57,320 nt of DNA from Streptacidiphilus carbonis (GCF_000787775.1 NZ_BBPM01000006.1:74939-132258), one strand, 5' to 3'. Numbered from the stretch's first letter, positions 8,558 to 17,232 are shown. The notes: generated by a model not told the origin, from the letters alone. Translations and numbers: made by a program.

Positions 8558-9202
8558 ATGTCCCGTGTGAGGGTCCACAACCTCTCCATCTCGCTCGACG
8601 GTTTCGGCACCGGCGAGGGGCAGAGCCTGGACGCACCCTTCGGCCATGCCGGCGTGCGGCTGCACGACTGGTTCTTCCAGACCCGGACCTTCCGCTCCAT
8701 GCAGGGGCAGGACGGCGGGGAGACCGGGGCCGATGACGCCTTCGCCGCCCGGTGGAACGAGGGCGTCGGCGCGGAGATCATGGGGCGCAACAAGTTCGGC
8801 CCGCAGCGCGGGCCGTGGCAGGACGAGGAGTGGAACGGGTGGTGGGGCGAGAACCCGCCGTTCCACACGCCCGTCTTCGTGCTGACCCACCATCCCCGCC
8901 CGTCGGTGTCGATGCAGGGCGGCACGACCTTCCACTTCGTCGACGCCCCGTTGCCGGAGGCCCTGCGCCAGGCCCGCGAGGCCGCAGACGGTCTCGACGT
9001 GCGGCTCGGCGGCGGTCCGTCCACCGTGCGCGCCTTCCTGCGCGAGGACCTGGTCGACCACCTGCACATCGTCGTCGTCCCGATCGTCCTGGGTCGCGGC
9101 GAACGGCTCTGGGACGGGAACGAGGGGCTCGAACAGCGATTCCGCGTCGAAACCGTGACCACGCCGAGCGGCGTCACCCACCTCACCTTCACCCGCCCGT
9201 AG
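8558..9202 (+). CDS. Dihydrofolate reductase/RibD C-terminal domain family protein
   Basis: A 214-residue NADPH-dependent reductase-like protein of the RibD-C/DHFR superfamily. Visible features are VHNLSISLDGFGTGEGQS at the N-terminus, an IMGRNKFGP motif, the FVLTHHPRPSVSMQGGTTFHFVD strand region and GLDVRLGGGPSTVRAFLREDLVDHLHIVVVPIVLGRGERLW, the cofactor-binding C-terminal half. The frame is open from 8462, but the ATG at 8558 has a GGGAGA ribosome site and starts the normal domain; the upstream part contains the promoter. Family assignment is safe; physiological substrate is unknown for this group. Confidence 0.85.
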   Translation: MSRVRVHNLSISLDGFGTGEGQSLDAPFGHAGVRLHDWFFQTRTFRSMQGQDGGETGADDAFAARWNEGVGAEIMGRNKFGPQRGPWQDEEWNGWWGENPPFHTPVFVLTHHPRPSVSMQGGTTFHFVDAPLPEALRQAREAADGLDVRLGGGPSTVRAFLREDLVDHLHIVVVPIVLGRGERLWDGNEGLEQRFRVETVTTPSGVTHLTFTRP

Positions 9203-9289
9203 GAGCGTCCGATTCCCGGCCCACGACGAGGCGGCAGGCGAGGTCCCGCCAGCGCATGCGGTGACGGTGCTGCGCGGTGGCAGAGTCCC

Positions 9290-10792
9290 ATGGAGGTCCG
9301 CAGGACGAGGAGCGGTTGGGTCCGAGGTCATCGACCCGCGGCGGATGTCGTTGCGTTCCTCGGGATTCCCTACGCTGCGGCGCCCTTTGGGATCAACCGG
9401 TTCAGGGAGCCGCGCCCGGTGCACGCCTGGGAGGGCGTCCGGGAGTGCCAGGACTTCGGCCCGGTGGCCCCGCAGTCGGCTCGGCTGCCGGGCGCGCCGT
9501 CCTGGTCACCCGGCGACGAGGACATTCTCACGCTCAATGTCTGGGCTTGCGCTTCTGAGGGTGGTCCTGCGCCGGTAGTCGTCTGGATCCACGGTGGCGC
9601 CTACACCTTCGGTTCCTCCGCGCAGCCCGACTTCGACGGCACCGCTCTGGCGCGAGCCGGGGTGGTCGCGGTGAGCTTCAACTACCGATTGGGCTTTGAA
9701 GGATTCGGTCACATACCGGGCGGGACCGAGCCCTCCTTCCCGGAGAACCGGGGTCTGCTGGACCAGGTCGCGGCGTTGCAGTGGGTTCGGGAGAACATCG
9801 CCGCCTTCGGTGGCGATCCGGAGAACGTCACCGTAGCCGGGCAGTCTTCCGGGGCGGCCTCGGCCGCCTGTCTGATGGTGATGGAGCGGGCACGGGGGCT
9901 GTTCCGTCGTGTGATCGCCCACAGTGTCGTCGGACCGTGCTACTCCGTGGAGTTGGCGGCCGAGACCACTCGGAGGGTTGCCGCCGCAGCCGCTGTCGCT
10001 GCCACGGCGGCCGAGGTGACGGCCGCGACTCCGCAGATGCTGGTCGCCGCCTCCGACCTTGTCGTCGACGGCTATCGGCGGGATCCGGGATCCGGGCCCC
10101 GGCACTACGACCCCGTGATCTACGGTCCCGTCGTCGACGGTGACGTCCTGCCGAACGATCCCCTGTCCGCCATGGCCGGCGGGGCCCGCGGCGAGGTGGA
10201 CCTCCTGGTCTGCCACACGGCCGAGGAGTACTGGCTGCTGGACGCCGTCGGCAGCAGCGCGAAGGTGACCACCGACCAACAACTGGCGGCTTTCGCCATG
10301 GACTTCCGTCTCCCGGACGACCTGGTGGCGGGCTACCGGGCGCTGATGCCCGGGGCCCCGGTCCTCGACGTCTACCTCGCGATCTTCGGCGACCTGCGGT
10401 TCAGCGAGTACACCAGCCGACTCGCCGAGCAGCATGCTCTGGCCGGTGGCCGCACGTTCATGTCCCGCTTCGAGCGCCGGCGCGAGGGTCCACAGGGAGT
10501 GGTGCGTGCCTGGCACTGCGCGGACATTCCCTTCGCCTTCGGGAACCTCGACGTCCAGAGCGTCGAGTTCCTCATCGGCGGTCCCCCCGATGCCGCGGAC
10601 CATGAACTGTCCCGACGGATGCTCGCGGCATGGGCCGGCTTCGCCGCCACCGGTGATCCCGGCTGGTCTCCCATGGACGGCGTCACGCCCACCGTGCACA
10701 TCTGGGACACGGCACAGGACGCCGCACGGCCGCAGAGCACCAGCACCCGTGCCCTGTGGAGCCGGACAGGGTTTCCCCTCCTGCGGCCCTGA
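9290..10792 (+). CDS. Type B carboxylesterase
   Basis: A 500-residue alpha/beta hydrolase of the carboxylesterase/lipase (COesterase) family. Seen in order: FLGIPYAAAPFGINRFREP near residue 25, EDILTLNVWACA, the oxyanion-hole HGGAYTFGS, the nucleophile elbow VAGQSSGAAS (GQSSG instead of the common GESAG), an acidic residue in HTAEEYWLLD and the His in RAWHCADIPFAFGN. No signal peptide, so it should act in the cytosol on carboxylic esters. Standard length. It ends 18 nt from the convergent glutaredoxin gene; no obvious partner. Confidence 0.9.
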   Translation: MEVRRTRSGWVRGHRPAADVVAFLGIPYAAAPFGINRFREPRPVHAWEGVRECQDFGPVAPQSARLPGAPSWSPGDEDILTLNVWACASEGGPAPVVVWIHGGAYTFGSSAQPDFDGTALARAGVVAVSFNYRLGFEGFGHIPGGTEPSFPENRGLLDQVAALQWVRENIAAFGGDPENVTVAGQSSGAASAACLMVMERARGLFRRVIAHSVVGPCYSVELAAETTRRVAAAAAVAATAAEVTAATPQMLVAASDLVVDGYRRDPGSGPRHYDPVIYGPVVDGDVLPNDPLSAMAGGARGEVDLLVCHTAEEYWLLDAVGSSAKVTTDQQLAAFAMDFRLPDDLVAGYRALMPGAPVLDVYLAIFGDLRFSEYTSRLAEQHALAGGRTFMSRFERRREGPQGVVRAWHCADIPFAFGNLDVQSVEFLIGGPPDAADHELSRRMLAAWAGFAATGDPGWSPMDGVTPTVHIWDTAQDAARPQSTSTRALWSRTGFPLLRP

Positions 10793-10810
10793 ACCGGATG
10801 TGATGCCGGG

Positions 10811-11083
10811 TCAGGAGGCCAGCAGGTGGGGCGCGTACTCGCGGACCGCCTCCAGCAGTTCTCGCTTCGAGGGGTTGACCATGGCGTGTCCGGCGACGGT
10901 GACCGTGGGGACCGTCTCGTTCCCGTCCGCCACGGAGCGTACGAACGCCGCCGCGTCCTTGTCGCGCCAGATGTTCCGCTTGGAGTAGCGCAGCCGGGTG
11001 AAGAGCAGGCCCAGCCGCAGGTTCATGCAGAAAGCACAACCCGGACGCCAGTACATGACGACGCCCTCGCGCTCCTCGGACAT
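10811..11083 (-). CDS. Glutaredoxin-like (mycoredoxin-type) protein
   Basis: A 90-residue thioredoxin-fold protein starting with VVMYWRPGCAFCMNLR. The redox pair is C16-A-F-C19, followed by the cis-Pro segment NETVPTVTVAG and a C-terminal helix. In actinobacteria such small proteins usually reduce mycothiol mixed disulfides, a role inferred here. The ATG at 11083 starts the domain cleanly; a longer upstream frame (to 11161) reads unconserved sequence. Monocistronic, convergent with the esterase and divergent from the ABC transporter across a repeat-bearing gap. Confidence 0.8.
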   Translation of the reverse strand: MSEEREGVVMYWRPGCAFCMNLRLGLLFTRLRYSKRNIWRDKDAAAFVRSVADGNETVPTVTVAGHAMVNPSKRELLEAVREYAPHLLAS

Positions 11084-11200
11084 GGCCCATCCCCCAACGG
11101 TGTCGCTGTCTCCGGCCGCCCAGCCTACTGGACGCCGAAGCGCGTACTGCAGGACGTGCAAGGGTGCGGGAGGGCAGCAGGACAGCGCCGAATCGGCCTG

Positions 11201-11239
11201 TGTCAGCGATATGTCAGCGGACGCCGCAGGCTGTCAGCG
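11201..11239 (+). promoter_or_regulatory. Three direct repeats TGTCAGCG upstream of the ABC exporter
   Basis: TGTCAGCG occurs at 11201-11208, 11212-11219 and 11232-11239, i.e. with 11-nt and 20-nt steps (about one and two helical turns), 33-71 nt before the ATG at 11272. Direct repeats with 11-nt period are the usual binding pattern of SARP and OmpR-type winged-helix activators. No such regulator gene lies next to it. Confidence 0.45.
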
Positions 11240-11271
11240 CTGTGGCCGCGGTGCCGGGCACCGTGGTGGGC

Positions 11272-12291
11272 ATGACGCGAATCGACAACTACTCCCCCTC
11301 GGGGCGCCCGGTGGCGGTGTCCGTGCGGGGACTGGTCAAGCACTTCGGCCGGACCAGGGCCCTGGACGGCGTGGACCTGGACGTGCACGAGGGCACCGTC
11401 CTGGGAGTCCTCGGCCCGAACGGCGCCGGAAAGACCACTCTGGTGCGCTGCCTGTCCACCCTGATCACGCCGGACGCCGGCAAGGCCGTCGTCGCCGGGT
11501 ACGACGTGGTGCAGCAGCCCCGGCAGCTGCGCCGCGTGATCGGCCTCACCGGCCAGTATGCCTCGGTCGACGAGAAGCTCTCCGGCCGCGAGAACCTGTA
11601 CCTCATCGGCCGGCTGCTCGACCTGTCCGGCAAGGAAGCCCGCTCCCGCGCGGACGCCCTGCTGGAGCGGTTCTCGCTGACCGACGCCGCGACCCGCCCG
11701 GCCCGTACCTACTCCGGCGGCATGCGCCGCCGCCTGGACCTGGCCGCGTCGATGATCGGCCGCCCGCACGTGCTGTACCTGGACGAGCCCACCACCGGGC
11801 TGGACCCCCGCACCCGCAACGAGGTGTGGGCCGAGGTCAAGGCCATGGTGCGGGACGGCGTGACCGTCCTGCTCACCACCCAGTACATGGAGGAGGCCGA
11901 GCAGCTGGCCGGCGAGCTGACCGTCATCGACCGCGGCAAGGTCATCGCCAACGGCGGCACCGACGAACTCAAGGCGAAAGTCGGCGGCCGCACCCTGCGG
12001 ATCCGCCCGGCCGACCCGCTGGAGCTGCGTCCGCTGGCCGAGGCCCTGGACCGGCTGCGCCTGGCCGGTTCCGCCACCACCGTCGACGCCGAGTCCGGCG
12101 AGGTCCTGGTGCCGATCGTCAGCGACGAGCAGCTGACCGGCGTGGTCGGCGCGGTCACCGCGCGCGGACTGACCATCGGCTCGATCACCACCGAACTGCC
12201 CAGCCTGGACGAAGTGTTCCTGTCCCTGACCGGCCAGAAGACCTCCGCCCCGCAGGACCTGCGGCCCGAGCTCGAGGAGGTCGCCGTATGA
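11272..12291 (+). CDS. ABC transporter ATP-binding protein, DrrA type
   Basis: A 339-residue ATPase of the daunorubicin-resistance family that powers drug or lipid export with the adjoining permease. Walker A GPNGAGKTT lies at residues 48-56, the Q-loop in GLTGQYASVDEKLSGRENL, the signature YSGGMRRRLDLA at 147-158, Walker B LYLDEPTTGLD at 168-178, and a C-terminal DrrA extension with SLDEVFLSLTG. The frame is open from 11164, but the ATG at 11272 begins the family N-terminus; the repeats at 11201-11239 lie upstream. The stop overlaps the permease start as ATGA, so the two are coupled. Substrate unknown; host self-resistance or multidrug export is possible. Confidence 0.93.
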   Translation: MTRIDNYSPSGRPVAVSVRGLVKHFGRTRALDGVDLDVHEGTVLGVLGPNGAGKTTLVRCLSTLITPDAGKAVVAGYDVVQQPRQLRRVIGLTGQYASVDEKLSGRENLYLIGRLLDLSGKEARSRADALLERFSLTDAATRPARTYSGGMRRRLDLAASMIGRPHVLYLDEPTTGLDPRTRNEVWAEVKAMVRDGVTVLLTTQYMEEAEQLAGELTVIDRGKVIANGGTDELKAKVGGRTLRIRPADPLELRPLAEALDRLRLAGSATTVDAESGEVLVPIVSDEQLTGVVGAVTARGLTIGSITTELPSLDEVFLSLTGQKTSAPQDLRPELEEVAV

Positions 12292-13133
12292 GCGCCGCCA
12301 CCGTCTCCCCCACAGCCCCCACGTCCCCCACCATCACCATCGTGGCCGACCCGAAGATCGGCCTGCGCGGCCACCTGCGCCACACCGGTGCGCTCATCCG
12401 CCGCAACCTGCTGTGGATCAAGCAGGACCCCGAGTCGATGATGGACGCGGTCCTGATGCCCGTCATCTTCACGCTTCTGTTCGTGTATGTCTTCGGCGGT
12501 TCCATCGGCCAGGCGCTCGGCGGCGGCCAGGGGGCGTACGTCCAGTACGTGATCCCCGGCATGATCGCGATGATGAGCATGAACATCGCCCAGGGTGTCG
12601 GCACCGGCTTCAACGAGGACTTCAACAAGGGCATCATGGACCGCTTCCGGTCCCTGCCCATCGGACGCGGCTCCGTCCTGGTCGCGAAGATCGCCGTGGA
12701 ACTCATCCGCCTCCTGGTCGCCACCACCGTCGTGATGGTCATCGCACTCCTGGTGGGGTTCCACGTGCACGGCCACTGGGGCGGTCTGCTGGCGTCCATC
12801 GGGCTGTCCGCGCTGTTCGGCTCCGCCGTCATGTGGATCTTCCTGGTCCTCGGCGTGACCATGAAGAACGCCCAGTCCGTGCAGGCCATGGGATTCCTGG
12901 TGATGATGCCGCTGCAGTTCGGCTCGTCGATCTTCGCTCCGACCAACTCGATGCCGGGCTGGCTGAGCAGCTTCACCGCGTACAACCCGATGTCCGGCCT
13001 GGCCGACGCCGCGCGCGGCCTGATGACCGGCGGCCCGATCACCCACGGCCTGACGGTGACCCTCGCCTGGACCGTCGGCCTCACTGTGATCATGGCACCG
13101 ATCGCGATCCGCAAGTTCACCCGCAAGACCTGA
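12288..13133 (+). CDS. ABC-2 type permease, DrrB family
   Basis: A 281-residue membrane subunit with about six hydrophobic segments (first one near residues 55-75, VLMPVIFTLLFVYVFGG). The cytosolic linker MDRFRSLPIGRGSVLVAKI and the late GSSIFAPTNSMPGWLSSFTAYNPMSGLADAARGLMTGGP segment are typical of DrrB/ABC-2 exporters. The N-terminal 20 residues are Thr/Ser/Pro rich. It starts inside the stop of the ATPase gene, so both subunits are made together; two copies of each are expected to form the exporter in the plasma membrane. Confidence 0.92.
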   Translation: MSAATVSPTAPTSPTITIVADPKIGLRGHLRHTGALIRRNLLWIKQDPESMMDAVLMPVIFTLLFVYVFGGSIGQALGGGQGAYVQYVIPGMIAMMSMNIAQGVGTGFNEDFNKGIMDRFRSLPIGRGSVLVAKIAVELIRLLVATTVVMVIALLVGFHVHGHWGGLLASIGLSALFGSAVMWIFLVLGVTMKNAQSVQAMGFLVMMPLQFGSSIFAPTNSMPGWLSSFTAYNPMSGLADAARGLMTGGPITHGLTVTLAWTVGLTVIMAPIAIRKFTRKT

Positions 13134-13298
13134 GCCCCGGGGGCCCGGTGCGCCGTACAGGCGGTTCGACCCACGGACATCATTGCTGCGCTCATGCCAT
13201 TCTCTTGCCGGTGTGGTGCAACGCGACGGGGAGTGTGGGGAGTCAAGGTAGGTGACAGATGGTGTGATTCGGATTCAAGAGCAAGGAAGTCCATCACA

Positions 13299-14075
13299 GT
13301 GACGCATGTTCTCCGCAGTCGTGTCGCCGCCGCGGCGGTCGTCGTGGGAATCGTCTGCGCCGGTGCGCCGGTCCTGGCCGGCCCCGCGGTCGCCGCTCCG
13401 CGGCCGTCCCTGACCCAGTCCCGGACGCTGCCGGACACGGATGTCGTCTCCCGCGCCGTCGAGGTCCGCTGGGCCGACGCACATTGGAACTGGACGGCCT
13501 GGAACGACAGCACCCCGGTCGCCTTCGGAAGCGCCCAGCCCGAGTACCAGTGCGCCGAGTTCGTGGCCCGGGCCATGGCCGCCGCCGGGTTGGTGCCCGG
13601 ACTGGGCCCCGACGACCCGCAGAGCGACTACTTCAACTACACCGCGCCCAACGGCAAGGTCTACGACCTGCTGCTGATCTCGGAACTGCCGCAGTACAAC
13701 AACCTCTACGCCTACCTGCAGGACAGCGGCGTCGGCCAGGACGTCGGCGACCAGCCGGGGCAGGCGCAGCCCGGGGACATCGTGGTCACCTACCTCGGCC
13801 CCGGGGGCACCCTCAGCCATGTCGGCCTGGTCGCCCAGGCGGCCACCGACACCACCGAGGCCACCGTGGACGCGCACAACAACGCCCGCCTGGACTACGG
13901 CTACCACTACTACGCCCCCTCGCACCTGGTCCGGCTGGTCCCCAACGCCCTGCTCGAAGTCTGGGCCTGGACCGCCGAGCAGCGACTGCTGCACCCGACC
14001 CCGGCAGCCCCTGCCACGCCGAGCCCCCGGTCCCGGCTCGCCCTGCCCACCGACCCCGCCGGCCCGCAGGTCTGA
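13299..14075 (+). CDS. Secreted amidase-like cysteine hydrolase (Amidase_6/CHAP-type)
   Basis: A 258-residue exported protein. The GTG at 13299 has an AAGGAAG ribosome site and starts a clear signal peptide (positively charged RSR, hydrophobic AAAAVVVGIVCAGAPVLAG, cleavage near AVAA). The mature part has a papain-like arrangement: Cys in YQCAEFVARAM, QPGDIVVTY, His in LSHVGLVAQ and a polar residue in VDAHNNARLDYGYHYY, matching putative amidase/CHAP peptidoglycan hydrolases. A Pro-rich tail of about 35 residues ends the protein. Cell-wall remodelling outside the membrane is the likely role; the bond cut is not known. Confidence 0.7.
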   Translation: MTHVLRSRVAAAAVVVGIVCAGAPVLAGPAVAAPRPSLTQSRTLPDTDVVSRAVEVRWADAHWNWTAWNDSTPVAFGSAQPEYQCAEFVARAMAAAGLVPGLGPDDPQSDYFNYTAPNGKVYDLLLISELPQYNNLYAYLQDSGVGQDVGDQPGQAQPGDIVVTYLGPGGTLSHVGLVAQAATDTTEATVDAHNNARLDYGYHYYAPSHLVRLVPNALLEVWAWTAEQRLLHPTPAAPATPSPRSRLALPTDPAGPQV

Positions 14076-14109
14076 CCCCCAGCGCGCGGCAATGTCCTGG
14101 AGACCCGCC

Positions 14110-14142
14110 GAGGGGCCGCCGGCTACGGCCGGGCGGCCCCTC
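14110..14142 (+). terminator. Stem-loop after the amidase-like gene
   Basis: GAGGGGCCGCC (14110-14120) and GGCGGCCCCTC (14132-14142) form a perfect 11-bp stem with an 11-nt loop, 35 nt past the stop at 14075. GC-rich stem without a T tract, common for terminators in this group. Confidence 0.55.
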
Positions 14143-14274
14143 GTGCCGTGTCGTGGCCGTGGCGGCCGTGGCGGCATTGCTGATCGTCCAAGCGCTCCGC
14201 TGGTACCGCAGCGGCTTCCCAGGATGCGCGAGGGTGATCAGCCGTCATGAGCCGTGGGCCCCTGCACCAGTGGG

Positions 14275-14490
14275 TCAGCGCGGGCCGCGCCCCGTCTGAC
14301 CGTCGATCAGTTCTCTGGCGATGTCCAGGTGGCCGGCATGCCGTGCGGTCTCCTCGATCATGTGCAGCACGACCCAGCGCACACTCGTCGGCTCCTCCAT
14401 CCCCGGGTCGCCGTGCCTGCCGAGTGGCCGTGCCGAGAGCGTCGTCGTCGCCAGTACCGCCTTGGAGCGTGCGCACTGCTCTCGCCCGCT
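14275..14490 (-). pseudogene. C-terminal fragment of a DinB/DUF664 family protein
   Basis: In the minus frame ending with TGA at 14277-14275 the last ~70 residues read EQCARSKAVL...VRWVVLHMIEETARHAGHLDIARELIDGQTG, the conserved C-terminal third of DinB-like DUF664 proteins (a four-helix metal-binding fold). Upstream of about 14490 the homology stops and the DNA encodes the end of an MFS transporter in another frame. No start codon or N-terminal two thirds remain, so this is a remnant, probably left by a deletion that fused the two gene ends. Confidence 0.65.
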
Positions 14491-15719
14491 GCGGGCCGCG
14501 CCGGGGATGTTTGCTGTGGCGGCGTCAGGTGGTGGGGGAAGCCGACACGCAGGAGGCCTGCGGACAGGGCCGAGGCGAGCACCACAGCGGCGGCAAGCAG
14601 CAGCGCCTGGTGGTAACCGTGCCGGAGCAGCGGCGTGACCACCAGCGGACCAAGGATCTGGCCAACGGAGTAGCCGGCGGTCAGCAGTGCGACCGAGCGC
14701 GGGAACCGTAGGTGGGAACCGGTGGCGAGGGCCAGCGTGCTGACGCCGATGAAGGTCGCACCGAACAGCACCGCGGAGGCCAGGGCGGATGCCACCCCCC
14801 CGACCAGGGCCGGCAGCGCGATGCCGACCGCCTGGATGACCAGCGCGGCGAGCAACAGGTCCGGCCGTGACCATATGCGTCCCAGCCACGCCCACAGCGC
14901 CGAGGACGGCACAGCGGCCAGCCCCACCAGGACCCACGCCCCGCTGCCGACCCAGCTCGGGGAGCCCTGCTCGATCGCGGAGACAAGGAACGTGCCCGCC
15001 ACGATGTAGCCGACGCCTTCCAGGCTGTAGGAGAGCAGGAGCGCCGTGAACCAGCGATGGGTGCGGATCCCCGCCGCACCGGGGCAAGCCCCGCCACCGT
15101 CCGCGGTCGTCGGCGAGGCCGTCTCCGGGCGGAGATTCCATGCCGCGGCTCCCAGCAGGCCGGCCAGCAGGGCCGAGGCGTACCAGGCGGCCCGCCAGTC
15201 GGCGAAGGAGTGCAGCACGAGGACCAGTAGGCCGGACAGCGCGATGCCGGCGCCCACTCCGCCGAAAGCCCAGCCTGGAAGGTGGGCCGGATGCTCCCGC
15301 AGGTGACTCAGGAGGGAGCTGACCGCGATGACGAAGACCAGGGCGCTCGCCGCCCCGGCGAGCAAGCGCAGAGCCATCCACACCGCCGTGCTGTGGGTAG
15401 CGGGCATGGCGGCCAGGGTTCCCGTCAGCACGATCAGGGAGGTCCGCAGCAGGACAGACGATCGGACCAGTGCGGGGAGCAGGATGCCGGCGAGCGCGCC
15501 TACGAGATAGCCGACGTAGTTGGCGGTGGCCAGGTTCGCCCCGGCGGCTGCGGACAGCCCGGCCCCGGTGTGCATCAACGGCAAGATCGGGGTGTAGACG
15601 AAGCGCCCGACCCCCATGCCGGCTGCGAGCGCTGCCGCGGCTTGGACGACGTGGCGCCAGGGTGAGTGGATCGGGCCGTGTCCTCGCGCTGAGGAGGCGC
15701 GCCGGAGTTGTACGCTCAT
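14358..15719 (-). CDS. YbfB/YjiJ family MFS transporter
   Basis: Inner-membrane transporter of 453 residues with about twelve hydrophobic segments; the N-terminal AAALAAGMGVGRFVYTPILPLM is the hallmark of the YbfB/YjiJ group, and LPGWAFGGVGAGIALSG and EGVGYIVAGTFL follow. The ATG at 15719 has a GGAG site. The transporter proper should end near GLLRVGFPHHL (about residue 400); the remaining ~50 residues are Arg/Ser/Pro rich and read through the DinB remnant in a different frame, so the natural stop seems lost. It lies 109 nt downstream of the muconolactone-isomerase-like gene, likely one unit. Substrate unknown, an aromatic acid is conceivable. Confidence 0.85.
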   Translation of the reverse strand: MSVQLRRASSARGHGPIHSPWRHVVQAAAALAAGMGVGRFVYTPILPLMHTGAGLSAAAGANLATANYVGYLVGALAGILLPALVRSSVLLRTSLIVLTGTLAAMPATHSTAVWMALRLLAGAASALVFVIAVSSLLSHLREHPAHLPGWAFGGVGAGIALSGLLVLVLHSFADWRAAWYASALLAGLLGAAAWNLRPETASPTTADGGGACPGAAGIRTHRWFTALLLSYSLEGVGYIVAGTFLVSAIEQGSPSWVGSGAWVLVGLAAVPSSALWAWLGRIWSRPDLLLAALVIQAVGIALPALVGGVASALASAVLFGATFIGVSTLALATGSHLRFPRSVALLTAGYSVGQILGPLVVTPLLRHGYHQALLLAAAVVLASALSAGLLRVGFPHHLTPPQQTSPARPAAGESSAHAPRRYWRRRRSRHGHSAGTATRGWRSRRVCAGSCCT

Positions 15720-15828
15720 CGCGAGCTCCCTGTCCGGACGGGTCGGTGGGTGGGCGGGCGGACTGCGGAGCTCGATGCACAACGCTGCCGCGGTCGGGCC
15801 GCGGCGGCAGCCAACGGGGTCGTGCTCA

Positions 15829-16131
15829 TCACTGTGTGCTCTTGCTGCGGCCCGGGTCGTTGGGGTGGGACTCGAGCGCCGTGACGACCAGGGTCATCCA
15901 CGGGCGCAGCGGGAGGGTGCCGAGAACCTTCTCGTGGAGTTCGGTCTCATCGGCGGCCAGCCAGATGCCGAGGCTGCGCAGCTCGCCGACCGGGCGCCAC
16001 AAGCGTGCCAGGTGGCCGTCGGCGGCCAGCTCTCGGGCGCGAACGGCCTCTGCCGCGCGTCGACGGTCGACCTCGTCCTGGCTGGTGCCCTCGGGAACGG
16101 TGGTGGTGATCTCGACCAGGAACTCTCGCAT
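15829..16131 (-). CDS. Muconolactone isomerase (CatC-like) family protein
   Basis: A 100-residue protein with the CatC fold signature: MREFLVEITTTVP at the start, RARELAADGHLARLWRPVGELRSLGIWLAADETELHEKVLGTLPLRPWMTLVVTALESHP. CatC moves a double bond in muconolactone in the beta-ketoadipate pathway, but no other catechol-branch genes are present, so the true substrate may be another small lactone or the protein may have a sensing role. The ATG at 16131 is preceded by GGAG at 8 nt; the longer open frame overlaps the divergent LysR gene and is unlikely. Probably regulated by that LysR protein. Confidence 0.75.
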   Translation of the reverse strand: MREFLVEITTTVPEGTSQDEVDRRRAAEAVRARELAADGHLARLWRPVGELRSLGIWLAADETELHEKVLGTLPLRPWMTLVVTALESHPNDPGRSKSTQ

Positions 16132-16311
16132 GACCCAGCTCCATTCGCTGGGGCGCCCGGCGCTGGGCGGGACGCCACCGGTTGTCGGTTCGGTGCTCGT
16201 TGCCTTCCGGCGGCTGACCGCCGCACTGCACCCATCCTCCGGCCCGCGCCGGGCCGGCGCCACGACCGGCATCCTCACTGCTGATAGGCGCAGCCTCCTA
16301 CACGACGTAGC

Positions 16312-17232
16312 ATGAGCGCTGTGGAGCTGCGCCAACTTCGCTACTTCGTAGCGGTCGCCGAGGATCTCAACTTCGGTCGGGCCGCCGCGCGGCTCCTGAT
16401 CGCCGGCCCGTCCCTGTCCCAGCAGATCAAAGCCCTCGAACGGGACCTCGGGGTGCGCCTGTTCGACCGCGACCGCCGGTCGGTCGCCCTCACCGCCGCC
16501 GGGTCCTCGCTGCTCCCGCAGGCGCGCGACCTGCTGGCCCGCGCCGACGACCTGGAACGCCGTGCCGGCACCCTGTCCGGATCGGAACCGGTACGGCTGG
16601 GCTATGTCAGCTGGCTACCGCCGGACCTGACCGCGCGGACCTCGGCGGCGGCCCGGGTCCATGTCGACGCCTGGGTCGCCCCGTCCCACGCCCAGGCCGC
16701 CCGGGTCGCCGACGGCAGCCTGGACCTGGCGGTGTGCTGGGTACGGACCGGGGACCTGGAGCGGCACCGGCTGCAGGCCCGACTGGTGGGCGCCGACCGG
16801 CTGTACGCGGTCTCCACAGGTGGCGACACCGGCGTCGTCCGCACCCACGACACCGCCGTCCTGCTCGACGCCGACACCACCTCCTGGTCGTCCTGGAACG
16901 TCTACGCCGAGAAACTGGTCCGGGACACCGGGGCCCGCGCGGTCCGCATCGCCGACAGCGGCATCACCGGGCCGGCCTTCTTCGACCACGTCCGCCGCAG
17001 CGACCGTCCCGTGGTCAACTCCCCCAAGGGCCAGACCGCCCCGCTGCCGCCCGATCTGGTCCGACGCCCGGTCGAGGCGCCGCAGATCCTGTGGACCTGG
17101 TCCCTGGTCCTGCGCGCCGGTGAGACCCGCGCCGCGGTCCTGGCCGTCGTCGACGCCCTGTGCGCCGACGTCGGCGACCTCGGCATCCACGCTCCGGACG
17201 CCTGGCTGCCCGACGACGATCCGCACCGGTAG
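16312..17232 (+). CDS. LysR family transcriptional regulator
   Basis: A 306-residue LTTR with the HTH at about residues 4-62 (ELRQLRYFVAVAEDLNFGRAAARLLIAGPSLSQQIKALE is spanned by 5-43), then a substrate-binding domain from about GSEPVRLGYVSW. It diverges from the CatC-like/MFS unit across a 180-nt gap and is followed by the SDR gene on its own strand. I do not see a convincing ATC-N9-GAT box in the gap; a short AGGC-GCA-GCCT dyad near 16286-16296 is the best candidate. Regulation of the divergent pair is inferred from orientation. Confidence 0.9.
   Translation: MSAVELRQLRYFVAVAEDLNFGRAAARLLIAGPSLSQQIKALERDLGVRLFDRDRRSVALTAAGSSLLPQARDLLARADDLERRAGTLSGSEPVRLGYVSWLPPDLTARTSAAARVHVDAWVAPSHAQAARVADGSLDLAVCWVRTGDLERHRLQARLVGADRLYAVSTGGDTGVVRTHDTAVLLDADTTSWSSWNVYAEKLVRDTGARAVRIADSGITGPAFFDHVRRSDRPVVNSPKGQTAPLPPDLVRRPVEAPQILWTWSLVLRAGETRAAVLAVVDALCADVGDLGIHAPDAWLPDDDPHR

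Noticed and set aside
13134-13298. Possible cyclic-di-AMP (ydaO-type) riboswitch before the amidase-like gene
   Set aside because: This element is common before actinomycete wall hydrolases, but I could not find its conserved GGGGAA.../GCCGGG...GCCAC blocks in order; a covariance-model search would decide.
11272-14075. A natural-product gene cluster around the DrrAB exporter
   Set aside because: No synthase, NRPS, PKS or terpene genes lie in the window; the exporter alone does not support a cluster.
15829-16131. A complete beta-ketoadipate (catechol) pathway
   Set aside because: Only a CatC-like protein is present; no CatA, CatB or ring-opening genes are seen.
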